A program made the position numbers and the translations under genes. Source: Ideonella livida (lineage in GTDB: Bacteria > Pseudomonadota > Gammaproteobacteria > Burkholderiales > Burkholderiaceae_C). Taken from it: 64,000 nt of DNA. The notes below the pieces were generated by a model. It was given only the letters and a program-made list of their open reading frames with translations, was not told the origin of the DNA and searched no databases. The first letter of the stretch is position 1; every line of letters starts with the position of its first letter. This document shows positions 29,198-39,287 of the stretch, one piece after another. The stretch lies in NCBI RefSeq assembly GCF_010499455.1, contig NZ_JAAGOH010000015.1:1-64000 (forward strand), read 5' to 3'.

Positions 29198-30586
29198 ATG
29201 CAAGTGAATCCTTCGGTTTTCAAGGCCTACGACATCCGCGGTGTGGTGGGTCGCACACTGGATGCCCAGTTTGCCGAGCATTTGGGTCGGGCCTTTGGTA
29301 CCGAGGCGCGACGCGCGGGCGAAAAGGCGGTGGTCGTGGGGCGCGACGGACGTGTTTCCGGCCCCGAGTTGGTATCGGCGCTGATTCGTGGACTGGCCTC
29401 CACCGGGTTGGACGTCGTGGATCTGGGTGCCGTGACCACGCCTATGGTCTATTACGTGGCCGCAACCCGGGCGGAGTACGGCTGCCGCAGCGGGATCCAG
29501 GTGACGGGCAGTCACAACCCGAAGGACTGGAACGGTTTCAAGATGGTTCTAGCGGGACGGGCCATCCACGGCGAAGAGATTCAGGCGCTGCGCCGGCGCA
29601 TGGAAGCCGAGGACTATCGCAAGGGCCGGGGACGCACGGCGACTATGGACATCGCGGCGGAATACGAGGCGCGCATCGTGGGCGACTGCCGGCTGGCTCG
29701 CCGGATGAAGGTCGTAGTTGATTCGGGCAACGGCATTCCTGGGGCGACCGCGCCCGGGATCCTGCGTTCGCTGGGGTGTGAGGTGATTGATCTCTACAGC
29801 CGGGTGGATGGCGATTTCCCCAATCACCATCCGGATCCTTCCAAGCCCGCCAACTTGGCGGACTTGATCAAAGTGGTGCACGCCACGGAGGCAGAGCTGG
29901 GGTTGGCCTTTGATGGCGATGGCGACCGGCTTGGCGTCGTGACCCGGGACGGGCAGATCATCTACCCGGACCGCCAACTCATTCTCTTTGCCCGCGACAT
30001 CTTGTCCCGTGTGCCAGGCGGCACCATCATCTATGACGTCAAGTGCTCCCAGCGGCTCGCGCCTGAGGTGCGGGCTGCCGGTGGTGTGCCCCTGATGTGG
30101 AAGACCGGCCATTCCCTGGTCAAGGCCAAGCTCAAGGAGACGGGTGCTCCCATCGCCGGCGAGATGAGCGGGCACATCTTCTTTGCGGAGCGCTGGTATG
30201 GATTCGACGATGCGATGTACACCGCGGGTCGCTTGCTTGAAGTCCTTTCCCGTTTCGATGATCCGAGTGCGGTGCTCAACGGACTGCCGTTCAGCCACAG
30301 CACGCCGGAGTTGAATGTGCCTTGTGCCGAAGGAGAGCCGCATGCTGTGATCGCTCGGCTGCTGGACGCGGCGGCGTTTCCGGGCGCGGAGGTGACGACA
30401 ACGGATGGCTTGCGGGTTGATTTCCCGGACGGTTTCGGCTTGATTCGCGCCTCCAACACGACCCCTGTCCTGGTCCTCCGTTTTGAGGGGCATGATGCGG
30501 CGGCCCTGGATCGGATCCAGAATCAAATGATGGCCTTGCTGCGACAGATCAAGCCAGACGCATCATTTGCCGAGTCTGCCCACTGA
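29198..30586 (+). CDS. algC: Phosphomannomutase/phosphoglucomutase (AlgC family)
   Basis: 462 residues, the alpha-D-phosphohexomutase family that interconverts 6- and 1-phosphates of mannose and glucose for LPS and polysaccharide precursors. Phosphoserine Ser105 is in TGSHNPKDWNG, the metal loop is DGDGDRLG near residues 243-250, the sugar-binding loop is GEMSGHIFF, and a C-terminal phosphate loop RASNTTPVLVLRFEG is present. ATG at MQVNPSVFKAYDIRG is chosen because it aligns with the family start. waaA follows by 18 bases, which agrees with an LPS role. Substrate preference cannot be read from sequence. Confidence 0.92.
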   Translation: MQVNPSVFKAYDIRGVVGRTLDAQFAEHLGRAFGTEARRAGEKAVVVGRDGRVSGPELVSALIRGLASTGLDVVDLGAVTTPMVYYVAATRAEYGCRSGIQVTGSHNPKDWNGFKMVLAGRAIHGEEIQALRRRMEAEDYRKGRGRTATMDIAAEYEARIVGDCRLARRMKVVVDSGNGIPGATAPGILRSLGCEVIDLYSRVDGDFPNHHPDPSKPANLADLIKVVHATEAELGLAFDGDGDRLGVVTRDGQIIYPDRQLILFARDILSRVPGGTIIYDVKCSQRLAPEVRAAGGVPLMWKTGHSLVKAKLKETGAPIAGEMSGHIFFAERWYGFDDAMYTAGRLLEVLSRFDDPSAVLNGLPFSHSTPELNVPCAEGEPHAVIARLLDAAAFPGAEVTTTDGLRVDFPDGFGLIRASNTTPVLVLRFEGHDAAALDRIQNQMMALLRQIKPDASFAESAH

Positions 30587-30604
30587 GCGGCAGGGGCTGA
30601 GGCG

Positions 30605-31921
30605 GTGGTGGTCGTTTCCGGGCGCGAGCGTCTGGCGCTATGGCTGTATGCCTTGTTGCTGCGGCTGGCGACACCTGCGTACCTGCTGCGTATCTGGTGG
30701 CGAGGCCGGTCAGAGCCTGTCTATCGCTCGGCCTGGTGGACTCGCCTGGGTTGGGGCCTTCCGCGGCCGGTGGATCGGCCGCTGATTTGGTGCCATGCTG
30801 TCTCGCTCGGGGAGGCCAAGGCGGCCCGGCCGCTGGTGGAGGCGTTGAGGCGGCAATGTCCGGGTCATGCGGTGCTGCTGACCCACACGACGGCCACAGG
30901 CCGGCACACCGGAGCGGAGCTGCTGGCGGCTGGGGACCTGCAGACCTGGTTGCCCTATGACACGCCAGGGGCAGTGCGGCGCTTTTTGCGTGCTTACCGG
31001 CCTGCCGTGGGCATCCTCATGGAAACCGAGGTGTGGCCGGTATTGCTGGACCAGGCGCGTCGAGCGGGCGTTCCGATGGTGCTGGCCAATGCCCGCCTGA
31101 GTGAGCGCAGTGCACGCAGGGGCCGACGTTTTGTCACCCTGCTGGGGCCTGCCGCCCGAGCCTTGAATCTGGTGTTGGCGCAAAGCGACGAGGATGCTGC
31201 CCGCTTGCGCGAGGCCGGTGCGGGTCAGGTGGAGGTGAGCGGCAACCTCAAGTTTGACCTGGCGCCGTCCGGGCCGTTGATGGCGCAGGGGCGCGGCTGG
31301 CGAGTCGCCTGTGGCCGGCCCGTGGTGGTATTGGCCAATTCAAGGCCGGGCGAGGAGCGCACCTTGCTGGGCATCTGGCCGGAAATGGTGGCAGCCCGTT
31401 CGGATCGCCCGCTGCTGCTCATCGTGCCGCGTCACCCTCAACGTTTCGACGAGGTGGCGGATCTCATCCGTCTGCACGGCCTGCAGCTTTGGCGGCGCAG
31501 TTCGTCTCTGGCGCCAGAGGCTGCAGCCTGGTCGGCGGATGTGTGGCTGGGGGATAGCCTGGGTGAGTTGAGTCTTTACTACGGCATGGCCGATGTGGCG
31601 CTCTTGGGGGGGAGCTTCGAGCCCCTGGGGGGGCACAACCTGATCGAGTCTCTGGCCTGCGGCTGCCCGATGGTGTTGGGTCCGTCCGTGTTCAACTTTG
31701 CTGCAGCTGCCGAGGCGGCGCTGGCCGCCGGGGCGGTGGTTCAACGCGGCGATATGGCAAGTGCCGTGTCCGCAGCCCTGGACCTCCTGGACCATCCGCA
31801 AGCGCGTGAGGACCGCGCCCTGCGTGCCGAGGCCTTTGCCCTGGCCCACCGTGGGGCGGCGGCCAGGATGGCAGGGCGCATTTCCGCTCTGCTGTCTGCC
31901 CAAGGCGATCTTCAGGTTTGA
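30605..31921 (+). CDS. waaA: WaaA (KdtA), Kdo transferase
   Basis: 438 residues from a GTG start; a second GTG follows at once. It attaches Kdo to lipid A precursor at the cytoplasmic face of the inner membrane. An N-terminal hydrophobic anchor (LALWLYALLLRLATPAYLLRI) is followed by the conserved IWCHAVSLGEAKAA with the family's catalytic Glu region, TTATGR, ETEVWP, LANARLSERSA and the C-terminal GGSFEPLGGHNLIE nucleotide-sugar site. It continues the algC transcript. No terminator is seen before the convergent hydrolase gene, 37 bases away. Confidence 0.93.
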   Translation: MVVVSGRERLALWLYALLLRLATPAYLLRIWWRGRSEPVYRSAWWTRLGWGLPRPVDRPLIWCHAVSLGEAKAARPLVEALRRQCPGHAVLLTHTTATGRHTGAELLAAGDLQTWLPYDTPGAVRRFLRAYRPAVGILMETEVWPVLLDQARRAGVPMVLANARLSERSARRGRRFVTLLGPAARALNLVLAQSDEDAARLREAGAGQVEVSGNLKFDLAPSGPLMAQGRGWRVACGRPVVVLANSRPGEERTLLGIWPEMVAARSDRPLLLIVPRHPQRFDEVADLIRLHGLQLWRRSSSLAPEAAAWSADVWLGDSLGELSLYYGMADVALLGGSFEPLGGHNLIESLACGCPMVLGPSVFNFAAAAEAALAAGAVVQRGDMASAVSAALDLLDHPQAREDRALRAEAFALAHRGAAARMAGRISALLSAQGDLQV

Positions 31922-31958
31922 CCTGCAGGTGTCGTGACTTGGGCGGCGAATGCCTTCG

Positions 31959-32777
31959 TCAGCCGGGCTGCGTGGTGCGCAGTGCGTGCTGAAGCGCCGC
32001 AAGCGTCGAGTCCGGAGCTTCTTGCATGAGCGCATGTCCCGCTTCGACCATGACGACAGGTGCTTTCAGGGCGTCGGCCAGAAGGCGCGCGGCCTTGGGG
32101 GGCGTCATCTGGTCGCGCGCGCCGGCCACCACTGTCACGGAACATTGAACTTGCGCCGTGGCTGCCCAGCCGTTCTGATAGCGGTTGCACAAGCTGAAAT
32201 CATGGTGGAAGAGGGCCGCTCCATTCGGAGAGCGGTCCATGTTGCGCCGCATCAGGGCCAGATTAGCCCCGTGCAGCCAGGTGCCCGGGCCAGGGTCTGA
32301 CGGTTTGGCCCCGAGACTGGAGTGACTCAGTGCGTTCACCAATTTCAGGGCTTGATCCGGCTGGGTCAGCGACTGCTCGAGCAGGCTGTCCGATACCCGC
32401 ATCGGAAAAGCGGTGCCCAACAAGACCAGTTTGGTGGTCAGGCCGGGATGGCGAGCAGCCATCTCCAGGGCGATCAGCGAGCCCATGCTGTGCCCTACCA
32501 CGGCGGCCTGTTCCACCGACACAGTTGACAGGCATGCCCCAACCCAGTCGGCCAGGTCCTCCACGCTGGAGAGGGCCGAGCCTTCGCTGCGCCCATGGCC
32601 AGGGAGGTCCAAGGCCAGGACGGCGTGGCCGTGATGGGCGAACCAGCGCGCGGCCAGTGTCCACACGCTGTGGTCATGCAGGGCCCCGTGAAGGAACACC
32701 ACGCAGGGCAAGCTGGCATCGAACGTAGCCCCGCCGGTATAGGCATAGGCGGTGCGGTGGCGGACAGTGATGCGCAT
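31959..32777 (-). CDS. Alpha/beta-hydrolase fold protein
   Basis: 272 residues. Features of the fold: oxyanion segment VVFLHGALHDHSVW, LDLPGHGRSEGSA, nucleophile Ser97 in VVGHSMGS, acid in VVAGARDQMTPP, and the final His in VEAGHALMQE. The catalytic triad is therefore complete. Specificity is unknown. It sits two bases downstream of the sulfhydrylase-like gene and must be co-transcribed with it. MetX (homoserine acyltransferase) has the same fold but is about 100 residues longer with different motifs, so that name is not supported. Confidence 0.85.
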   Translation of the reverse strand: MRITVRHRTAYAYTGGATFDASLPCVVFLHGALHDHSVWTLAARWFAHHGHAVLALDLPGHGRSEGSALSSVEDLADWVGACLSTVSVEQAAVVGHSMGSLIALEMAARHPGLTTKLVLLGTAFPMRVSDSLLEQSLTQPDQALKLVNALSHSSLGAKPSDPGPGTWLHGANLALMRRNMDRSPNGAALFHHDFSLCNRYQNGWAATAQVQCSVTVVAGARDQMTPPKAARLLADALKAPVVMVEAGHALMQEAPDSTLAALQHALRTTQPG

Positions 32778-32779
32778 GG

Positions 32780-34096
32780 TCAGGCTTTCCGGCTGCGGCC
32801 AGCAGCCTTGAGGCCACGGCTCAGGTCGTCCAGCAGGTCGGCGGGATCTTCGAGGCCGACGGACAGCCGGATGGTGCCGGGACCAATGCCTGCAAGAGCC
32901 AGGGCGGCGTCATCGAGTCTCGAATGGGTGGTGGTGGCGGGGTGGATCACCAACGATCGGCAGTCGCCGACATTCGCCAGATGGGAGAAAAGGCGAAGTG
33001 CCTCGATGAAGGCCTGGCCGGCGGCGCGACCGCCGGCCAAATCGAAGCTGAAGACGGCCCCGCAGCCCTTGGGAAGCAATTGTCTGCACAGCGCGGCACT
33101 GGGGTGATCTGGCCGCTCGGGCCAACGGACATGCGTCACGCCGGGTTGGTTTGCCAGAAAGTCGACCACTTGGCGAGCGTTGTCCACATGCCGCGCCATG
33201 CGCAGGGGCAAGGTTTCCAGGCCCTGCAGCAGGAGCCAAGCCGTGTGCGGGCTCATGCACGCCCCCAGGTCACGCAGGCCCTCGCGGCGCGCACGAAGCA
33301 AAAAGGCGCCGACGGTGCTCTCCTCGGCGAAGACCATGTCGTGAAATCCCGCGTAAGGCTCACACAGGGTGGAAAACCGACCATGTCGGTCATGGGCCGC
33401 TTGCCAATCGAAGTGGCCCCCGTCGATGACCACGCCGCCGACGACCGTGCCATGGCCCCCAAGGAACTTGGTGGCGGAGTGGAGCACGAGGTCGGCGCCC
33501 AGTGCCAGCGGGCGCATCAAGGGCGGAGGGGTGAACGTGGCATCCACCAACAAGGGCAGTCCGGCTTCATGGGCAATGGCGGCCACGCCGGGAATGTCAA
33601 GCACGTCCAGACCGGGGTTGCCCAGCGTCTCCCCGAAAAACAGGACGGTGTTGGGCTTCACCGCCTCGCGCCAGCCCTGCAGGTCGTTAGGTGCGACAAA
33701 GCTTGTCTGGATGCCGAAGCGGGGCAGGGTGTGTCTCAGCAGGCTGTGTGAGCCGCCGTACAAGGCCGCGCTGGCGACGATGTGTGCACCCAGGCCTGCC
33801 AGTGTGGTGATGGCCAGGTGCAAGGCCGCCTGCCCGCTGGCCGTGGCGATCGCGCCCACGCCGCCTTCCAGGGCGGCCATGCGCTCCTCAAAGACGGCGG
33901 TCGTGGGGTTGGACAGGCGGCTGTAGACATGGCCGCTGCGTTCCATGTTGAACAGTGACGCGGCGTGCTCGGCGGACTCGAACACGAAGGAGGTGCTCAA
34001 GTGCAGGGGTGTTACCCTGGCGCCAGTGGCCGGGTCGGGGCCGGCGCCGGCATGTAAGGCCAGGGTATCGAATCCAGGATCTGAATAGCCAGCCAT
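32780..34096 (-). CDS. O-acetylhomoserine sulfhydrylase-type PLP enzyme (Cys/Met metabolism family)
   Basis: 438 residues. The family uses PLP to join O-acyl-homoserine with sulfide or a thiol. Seen: N-terminal GFDTLALHAGAGPDPATGA with PLHLSTSFVF, SGHVYSRLSNPT (substrate/PLP phosphate), TASGQAALHLAI, VDATFTPP and PLP Lys210 in HSATKFLGGHGT. Length and the LHAG start fit MetY (O-acetylhomoserine aminocarboxypropyltransferase) better than MetB or MetZ; the exact reaction is inferred. GAGG lies upstream of the ATG. It diverges from the CBS gene by 90 bases, and no SAM riboswitch is recognisable in that gap. Confidence 0.88.
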   Translation of the reverse strand: MAGYSDPGFDTLALHAGAGPDPATGARVTPLHLSTSFVFESAEHAASLFNMERSGHVYSRLSNPTTAVFEERMAALEGGVGAIATASGQAALHLAITTLAGLGAHIVASAALYGGSHSLLRHTLPRFGIQTSFVAPNDLQGWREAVKPNTVLFFGETLGNPGLDVLDIPGVAAIAHEAGLPLLVDATFTPPPLMRPLALGADLVLHSATKFLGGHGTVVGGVVIDGGHFDWQAAHDRHGRFSTLCEPYAGFHDMVFAEESTVGAFLLRARREGLRDLGACMSPHTAWLLLQGLETLPLRMARHVDNARQVVDFLANQPGVTHVRWPERPDHPSAALCRQLLPKGCGAVFSFDLAGGRAAGQAFIEALRLFSHLANVGDCRSLVIHPATTTHSRLDDAALALAGIGPGTIRLSVGLEDPADLLDDLSRGLKAAGRSRKA

Positions 34097-34186
34097 GGGC
34101 ACAACCTCTAGGGGAATCCTGATTGATTGTGCTATGTTGAATCCCCGGAGCCTGTCGCGCAAATTACCAGAGAAGGAGAGTCGCTC

Positions 34187-34648
34187 ATGAAAGTCGTGGA
34201 CATACTCAGGGTCAAGGGCAACACCCTCTTCACCGTCACGCCCGAACAACCTCTGGCCGATGCCGTGCGCACCATGGCCGAGCAGGACATCGGCTCCTTG
34301 GTGGTCATGGAGCATGGTGATCTGGTGGGCATGTTGACCTTCCGTGAGGTCATCCAGGCCATCGTGGGCAACGAAATGGAGATCGGCCAGCGCATCGTGC
34401 GTACCGTGATGGACGACGCCCCGCTGACCTGCACACCCGAAACGGAAATTGATGAAGTCCGGCGGATGATGCTGGGACGCCATGCCCGTTACATGCCGGT
34501 GCTCAATGGCCGGACGCTGATGGGGGTCATCTCTTTCTACGACGTGGCCAAGACGGTCGTGGAGGCGCAGGACTTTGAGAATCGGATGCTGAAGGCCTAT
34601 ATCCGGGATTGGCCCGAGGAAACTGAGCCGCAGGTCAAGCCAGCCTGA
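34187..34648 (+). CDS. CBS-domain pair protein
   Basis: 153 residues containing two CBS motifs and little else: residues ~10-65 (FTVTPEQPLADAVRTMAEQDIGSLVVME) and ~75-135 (PLTCTPETEIDEVRRMMLGRHARYMPVL). CBS pairs bind adenine nucleotides or related ligands and usually regulate a partner. Stand-alone pairs like this are common in betaproteobacteria without a known target. A very good ribosome site (AAGGAGAG) precedes the ATG. Neighbours give no firm clue. Confidence 0.9.
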   Translation: MKVVDILRVKGNTLFTVTPEQPLADAVRTMAEQDIGSLVVMEHGDLVGMLTFREVIQAIVGNEMEIGQRIVRTVMDDAPLTCTPETEIDEVRRMMLGRHARYMPVLNGRTLMGVISFYDVAKTVVEAQDFENRMLKAYIRDWPEETEPQVKPA

Positions 34649-34705
34649 GGCCCCTGACCAGAGTCGGGTGGGCGCTAGGCGCCGGCCCAGGCGATAAAAT
34701 GTGAC

Positions 34706-34738
34706 ACGCCCCTCCCTGTTGGAGGGGCGTATTCATTT
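34706..34738 (+). terminator. Perfect 10-bp hairpin upstream of aroC (terminator or 5' hairpin)
   Basis: ACGCCCCTCC and GGAGGGGCGT pair perfectly around a five-base loop, followed by ATTCATTTCG. The T-tract is poor, so termination of the CBS gene is possible but not certain. A GATAAAAT sequence at 34693-34700 resembles a -10 box that would start a transcript at this hairpin, but no -35 was found. Confidence 0.5.
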
Positions 34739-34811
34739 CGGCCGCGCTTCCAGCCCCCAAGGGTATCGCGCGGCTTTGCCGCGGCTGGCGGCGAGCTTCT
34801 CGGGTCATCCC

Positions 34812-35921
34812 ATGTCTGGCAATACTTTCGGCACCCTGTTCCAAGTCACGAACTTCGGCGAAAGCCATGGACCGGCCATTGGCTGCGTCATCGATGGCTG
34901 CCCGCCGGGGCTGCCGCTTTCCGAGGCTGACATCCAGCCCGATCTGGACCGTCGCCGACCTGGCACTTCGCGCCATGTGACCCAGCGCAATGAACCCGAT
35001 GCGGTGGAGATCCTCTCCGGCGTCTACCAGGGGGTGACCACGGGCACGCCCATCTGCCTGCTCATCCGCAACACCGATCAGCGCAGCAAGGACTATGGCA
35101 ACCTGACCATGACCTTCCGCCCCGGGCATGCGGATTACACCTACTGGCACCGCTACGGGGTGCGGGATCCTCGTGGCGGGGGCCGTTCGTCGGCGCGGTT
35201 GACGGCCCCCATGGTGGCGGCCGGGGCCGTGGCCCGCAAGTGGCTGTCCAGCCGGCACGGCATCGAGATTCGGGGCTGCATGACGGCGCTCGGGGACGTG
35301 GACCTGCCCCGTGAGGATTGGAGCCAGGTTCACCAGAACCCGTTCTTCGCTGCCACCGCGCGGCACACCCAGGCGCTGGAGGCCTACATGGACGCACTGC
35401 GCAAGTCTGGTGACTCGGTGGGCGCGCGCCTGTATGTCGAGGCGCGTGGTGTGCCGGTGGGGTGGGGGGCGCCTCTGTTCGACAAGCTCGACGCTGACAT
35501 TGCCTACGCGATGATGGGAATCAATGCGGTCAAGGGGGTGGAGATCGGGGACGGCTTTGGGGTGGTGCGCCAGCGTGGATCTGTCCATGGCGACGAACTC
35601 CTTCCGCAGGGCTTCGCCTCCAACCACGCGGGGGGCGTGCTGGGGGGCATTTCCACCGGTCAGGATGTGCAGGTGCACCTGGCCATCAAGCCCACCAGCT
35701 CCATCCGGCTGCCGCGCCGCTCCATTGACGTCGAGGGCCAGCCGGTGACCGTGGAGACCCATGGTCGTCATGATCCCTGCGTGGGCATCCGTGCCACGCC
35801 GATTGCCGAGGCCATGCTCGCTTTGGTGTTGGTGGACCATGCCCTGCAGCATCGCGCCCAGTGCGCAGATGTGTCGGTGCCGACACCCAGGCTGCCGGCC
35901 CAGCCCGACGACCAGGGCTGA
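34812..35921 (+). CDS. aroC: AroC, chorismate synthase
   Basis: 369 residues. It makes chorismate from EPSP with reduced FMN, the last common step of aromatic synthesis. Motifs: [22 protein letters not shown] at the N-terminus, [35 protein letters not shown], and C-terminal [17 protein letters not shown]. The ATG after the short leader is the family start. The gene ends eight bases from the convergent chemoreceptor gene. Confidence 0.97.
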   Translation: MSGNTFGTLFQVTNFGESHGPAIGCVIDGCPPGLPLSEADIQPDLDRRRPGTSRHVTQRNEPDAVEILSGVYQGVTTGTPICLLIRNTDQRSKDYGNLTMTFRPGHADYTYWHRYGVRDPRGGGRSSARLTAPMVAAGAVARKWLSSRHGIEIRGCMTALGDVDLPREDWSQVHQNPFFAATARHTQALEAYMDALRKSGDSVGARLYVEARGVPVGWGAPLFDKLDADIAYAMMGINAVKGVEIGDGFGVVRQRGSVHGDELLPQGFASNHAGGVLGGISTGQDVQVHLAIKPTSSIRLPRRSIDVEGQPVTVETHGRHDPCVGIRATPIAEAMLALVLVDHALQHRAQCADVSVPTPRLPAQPDDQG

Positions 35922-35929
35922 GGCGGCGC

Positions 35930-38347
35930 TCAGGCGGCAGATGCCTGGCGTTGCCGGGCGGCCGACAGGCTTTGGCGGCTGCCCTGGGTTGTCGGTTCCG
36001 CCGAGGGTGCGCGTCGGAGGCTCTTGGCGCTCAGCTTGTCTATGGAGCGGTAGATGCCGCAACCCAGGAAGCATTGACGGTCCAGCGCCACCACATAGCT
36101 GGCCTTGGGCTGCACCTGACCGGACTCCGGGTTGACGATGTCGTATTCCACCCAGTGACTCCCCTCGGTGGCAGCCCAGGCCTCCCGAACGAAGCGGTCG
36201 CCGTCGATGCCCGGGACTTCGTGAACTCGGCGCCCCACCATGTCCGGTCGCGCACCGTGGACGCGGTAGCGGCCCTCCCGGTCGACCACGAAGATGTAGA
36301 GGTCTCTGTCCCTGAACCCGCCGTCGGCTCGGCCGAACTGCTGGCTGGCTGCGGGCAGGCCGGCGCTTCGTACCAGGTCCATGGCGCGGTGCACCAACTG
36401 ACGGGCCTCGTCGGCGCTGCCCTGGCGCAGCCTGAAGCCCGCCACCGCCTCGCTCAGGGTGCTGGATCGGGCGACCAGCTCCGCGGCGGCCTGTGACGAT
36501 TCGTCCACCATCTCCCGGTTCTGATCGGCGAGAGCGCCCAACTCATTGGCACGGGCGGTGATGGTGCTGAGGTCCTCACGTTGACGGGCGTTGGCGCCGG
36601 CGATGTCCGCCAGACGTGACGACACCTCCCGAACACCTTCCACGATGGTCTGCAAAGTCTGGCCCACCTCCTGGATGCGGACCACCGAGCTGGAGACCTG
36701 TTCGCCGGACTGGCGGATCAGCTGACGGATCTCGGCGGCAGAGGCGGCGCTGCGCTGCGCCAATTGCCGCACTTCGGCGGCCACCACGGCAAAGCCCCTG
36801 CCGGCTTCGCCGGCCCGGGCTGCTTCCACGGCCGCGTTCAGGGCAAGGATGTTGGTCTGGAAGGCGATCCCATCGATGACACCGATGATCTCGGACATGC
36901 GGGCGGAGCCGTGCTCCAGCTGAGTCACTGCGCCCAGTGCGGTCCCCATGACCTCGCCGCCCTGTTCAGCATGCGCCCGCACGGTGCGCGTCACCTGGTC
37001 CAGCTCCTGTGCCGCCTGAGCGTTGTCACGCACACTTTCCTCCAGCTGGGACAGTGTGGAGAGCGTGGAGCTCAGGCTCTGGGCTTGGCTGGTGGTGCGG
37101 CTGGCCAAGGCGTCGGCGCTGCTGGCCGACTGCTGGCCACTCAGGCCCACACGTACCGCACTGCTGCGGATGTCCGCCACCATCGCCGAGAGGTGGGCAC
37201 TCATCTGTTCGATCGTGCGGCCGATGTCCGCCAACTCGTCGCGCCCGGGCAGCTTCAGCTGGTGGGACAGGTCGCCCCGGGCCAGCCCTTCCACGGCGGC
37301 CTGGACCTGGGCGATGCCCGCGCGAAAGCTGGCGTACAGGCAGGCGGCCAGGTAGATGGCCACGCTCAGGCCGGACACGCCCATGACCAAGGTCAGGAGG
37401 TTTTGCCATTGCAGCAGCGCATGCCGGTGCTCCAGCCGGGTGGCCAAGGCGGTCCCGATGTCCTCGCTGAGCAGGCCGATCTGGGTCATGGCTTGATCGC
37501 TGCTGCTCTGCAACGGTCCGGGTGTCTCGTCCAGGACCTCACTTTGCATGCGCTCACGGGAGAGTTTGACCAAATCCGCCACGGCCGCGACCGCTGCCGT
37601 GGCGCTGGGGGGCATCTCCAGTCCCGCACGCTGCATGGCCTTCCAACGGAAGGCCACCTCTGCGGTGGTCCGCTCCAGTTCGTGGGCAAGTTGCAGGATG
37701 GTGGTGCGGTCGTTACGGCTGGCTTCGCCGCGTTCCAGCAACACCAGCAGGCGGGCGTGCAGCCGTGCCACCGACTCCGACCACGGCAGCATGCGCTCGA
37801 CCAGCTGGTCCATCAGCAGGTAGGTGTCGGCACCGGAGTCGAAGAGCAGGCCGGAAGCTTCGGCGGTGCGTACCAGGGCTTGCCGCAGTCCGTCGACGCC
37901 CTCACCGTAGGCGTCAAAGGCCTCGTTACGGCGCGTGGTGACCTGACCTTCCACCAGAGGGGTCACCTTGCGCAGCATGTCCTGCCAGTCGCCTTCGGTC
38001 TCCAGGCCGGGAGCGATACGTGCCACGTCCGTCCGGAGTTGCTGCAGGTGTTCGGTGGCCTTGCCTCGCTCCTGTGCCGCCTTTTCAGCGCCGCCTGCCT
38101 GCATTGACAGGGCACGCAGCCTCTGCAGCTCTGTGGCCAGTCGGGAAATACGGTTCACGACCACAACACCGCGCAACTCACGGTCCAGCACCGCCTGCTC
38201 GGCCAGGCCGTCGCGCTGCAGCAGGCCGAACTGCAGGACGGCCGGCAGCAGCAGCGCCAACCCGACCAGAAGCAGCTTGGTGGGCATCCTCAGGCGCTGC
38301 ATCAGCAGGATGCCGGGCCTGAGGACAAGGGCTGGATAACGCGACAT
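35930..38347 (-). CDS. Methyl-accepting chemotaxis protein with a C-terminal Cache-like domain
   Basis: 805 residues. Layout: membrane helix 1 (residues 22-43), a large helical periplasmic domain (44-315), membrane helix 2 (~317-340), HAMP (~341-392, with [30 protein letters not shown] as landmark), and the MCP signalling hairpin (~430-640) with the tip [31 protein letters not shown] at 493-523. After it, residues ~645-768 form a further domain ([18 protein letters not shown], then [20 protein letters not shown]) that resembles a single Cache sensor. That domain is usually periplasmic; here it would be in the cytoplasm. The HAMP, signalling and helix calls are firm; the Cache call is by pattern. 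Confidence 0.88.
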   Translation of the reverse strand: MSRYPALVLRPGILLMQRLRMPTKLLLVGLALLLPAVLQFGLLQRDGLAEQAVLDRELRGVVVVNRISRLATELQRLRALSMQAGGAEKAAQERGKATEHLQQLRTDVARIAPGLETEGDWQDMLRKVTPLVEGQVTTRRNEAFDAYGEGVDGLRQALVRTAEASGLLFDSGADTYLLMDQLVERMLPWSESVARLHARLLVLLERGEASRNDRTTILQLAHELERTTAEVAFRWKAMQRAGLEMPPSATAAVAAVADLVKLSRERMQSEVLDETPGPLQSSSDQAMTQIGLLSEDIGTALATRLEHRHALLQWQNLLTLVMGVSGLSVAIYLAACLYASFRAGIAQVQAAVEGLARGDLSHQLKLPGRDELADIGRTIEQMSAHLSAMVADIRSSAVRVGLSGQQSASSADALASRTTSQAQSLSSTLSTLSQLEESVRDNAQAAQELDQVTRTVRAHAEQGGEVMGTALGAVTQLEHGSARMSEIIGVIDGIAFQTNILALNAAVEAARAGEAGRGFAVVAAEVRQLAQRSAASAAEIRQLIRQSGEQVSSSVVRIQEVGQTLQTIVEGVREVSSRLADIAGANARQREDLSTITARANELGALADQNREMVDESSQAAAELVARSSTLSEAVAGFRLRQGSADEARQLVHRAMDLVRSAGLPAASQQFGRADGGFRDRDLYIFVVDREGRYRVHGARPDMVGRRVHEVPGIDGDRFVREAWAATEGSHWVEYDIVNPESGQVQPKASYVVALDRQCFLGCGIYRSIDKLSAKSLRRAPSAEPTTQGSRQSLSAARQRQASAA

Positions 38348-38585
38348 GGGACGACTTCCTTGTCTCTCGTGGTTCTTGCTCTGGGTGTGAGGGCAGGCGC
38401 CAGCGCCGCGGCCCTTTCGGACCTTCCTGTCTCACTCGTCTGCTTATCGGCTGGTGGCTGCAAGGGCTGAAGTCACCACTGGCGCGGCAGAGGGGGGAGC
38501 CTGCAGAATGTGCGGGTTGCCGGGCGGCCCGCTGGCACTTGCAGCGGCCAGGTGCCCGGGCGCATGCAAGGCGAGAGGGCAGCTG

Positions 38586-39287
38586 GTGAGAATTCTTTTG
38601 GTTGAGGACGACGCGGCACTGCGCCTGGGTGTGGCCCGGGGGCTGGAGCGGGAGGGGTGGCAGGTGGATGTGCTTTCCGACGGGGAACAGGCCATGTCGG
38701 GGGGCCTGCAGGGCGGTTTTGACTTGTGCATCCTGGACCTGGGGCTGCCCCGCCGTGACGGCATGGAGGTGCTGCGGCATTGGCGTGCGCAGGGCTTGAA
38801 AGCAGCGGTGCTGCTGCTGACCGCACGCGACGAGCTGTCTGACCGCGTGCGCGGCCTCGACGCCGGGGCCGATGACTATCTGGTCAAGCCTTTTGACTTG
38901 CCGGAGCTGCTGGCCCGTGTCAGGGCGCTCAAGCGCCGGGCGGATGGCCGGGTGGAGGAGGTCTTGCGCCTGGGGCCGCTGACGCTGGACCTCGCGCACA
39001 AGGAGCTTCGCCATGGCGAGGCGCGGGTGGCGCTGAGCCCCCGTGAATGGGCCTTGACGGAGGTCCTCATGCAGAAGGCGGGCAAGGTAGTGACCAAGGA
39101 GTCGATCGTGTCCCGCATGTCCACCTGGGAGGCCGACTTCAGCGAAAACTCGGTGGAGGTCTACATCCATCGATTGCGCAAGCACTTCGCACCGCTGGGC
39201 GTGGCCATTCGCACGGTGCGGGGCTTCGGCTACGTGCTGGAGCTCCAGGAGTCGGGCGGAGATGCGGGTGCCGCGGCGACGTCCTGA
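38586..39287 (+). CDS. OmpR-family response regulator (TctD-like)
   Basis: 233 residues. Receiver domain: acidic pocket Glu7-Asp8-Asp9 in RILLVEDD, phospho-acceptor Asp51 in CILDLGLPRRDG, Thr/Ser in LLLTARDE, and Lys101 in LVKPFDLPELL. The winged-helix DNA-binding domain covers ~125-222 (ALSPREWALTEVLM, SENSVEVYIHRLRKH, VRGFGYVLE). The start is a GTG with GAGAGG upstream. It overlaps the downstream kinase gene by 26 bases, so the pair is surely one system. Confidence 0.93.
   Translation: MRILLVEDDAALRLGVARGLEREGWQVDVLSDGEQAMSGGLQGGFDLCILDLGLPRRDGMEVLRHWRAQGLKAAVLLLTARDELSDRVRGLDAGADDYLVKPFDLPELLARVRALKRRADGRVEEVLRLGPLTLDLAHKELRHGEARVALSPREWALTEVLMQKAGKVVTKESIVSRMSTWEADFSENSVEVYIHRLRKHFAPLGVAIRTVRGFGYVLELQESGGDAGAAATS

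Noticed and set aside
34097-34186. Possible SAM riboswitch in front of the sulfhydrylase-type gene
   Set aside because: The gap is only 90 bases and shows no SAM-I or SAM-II motif.
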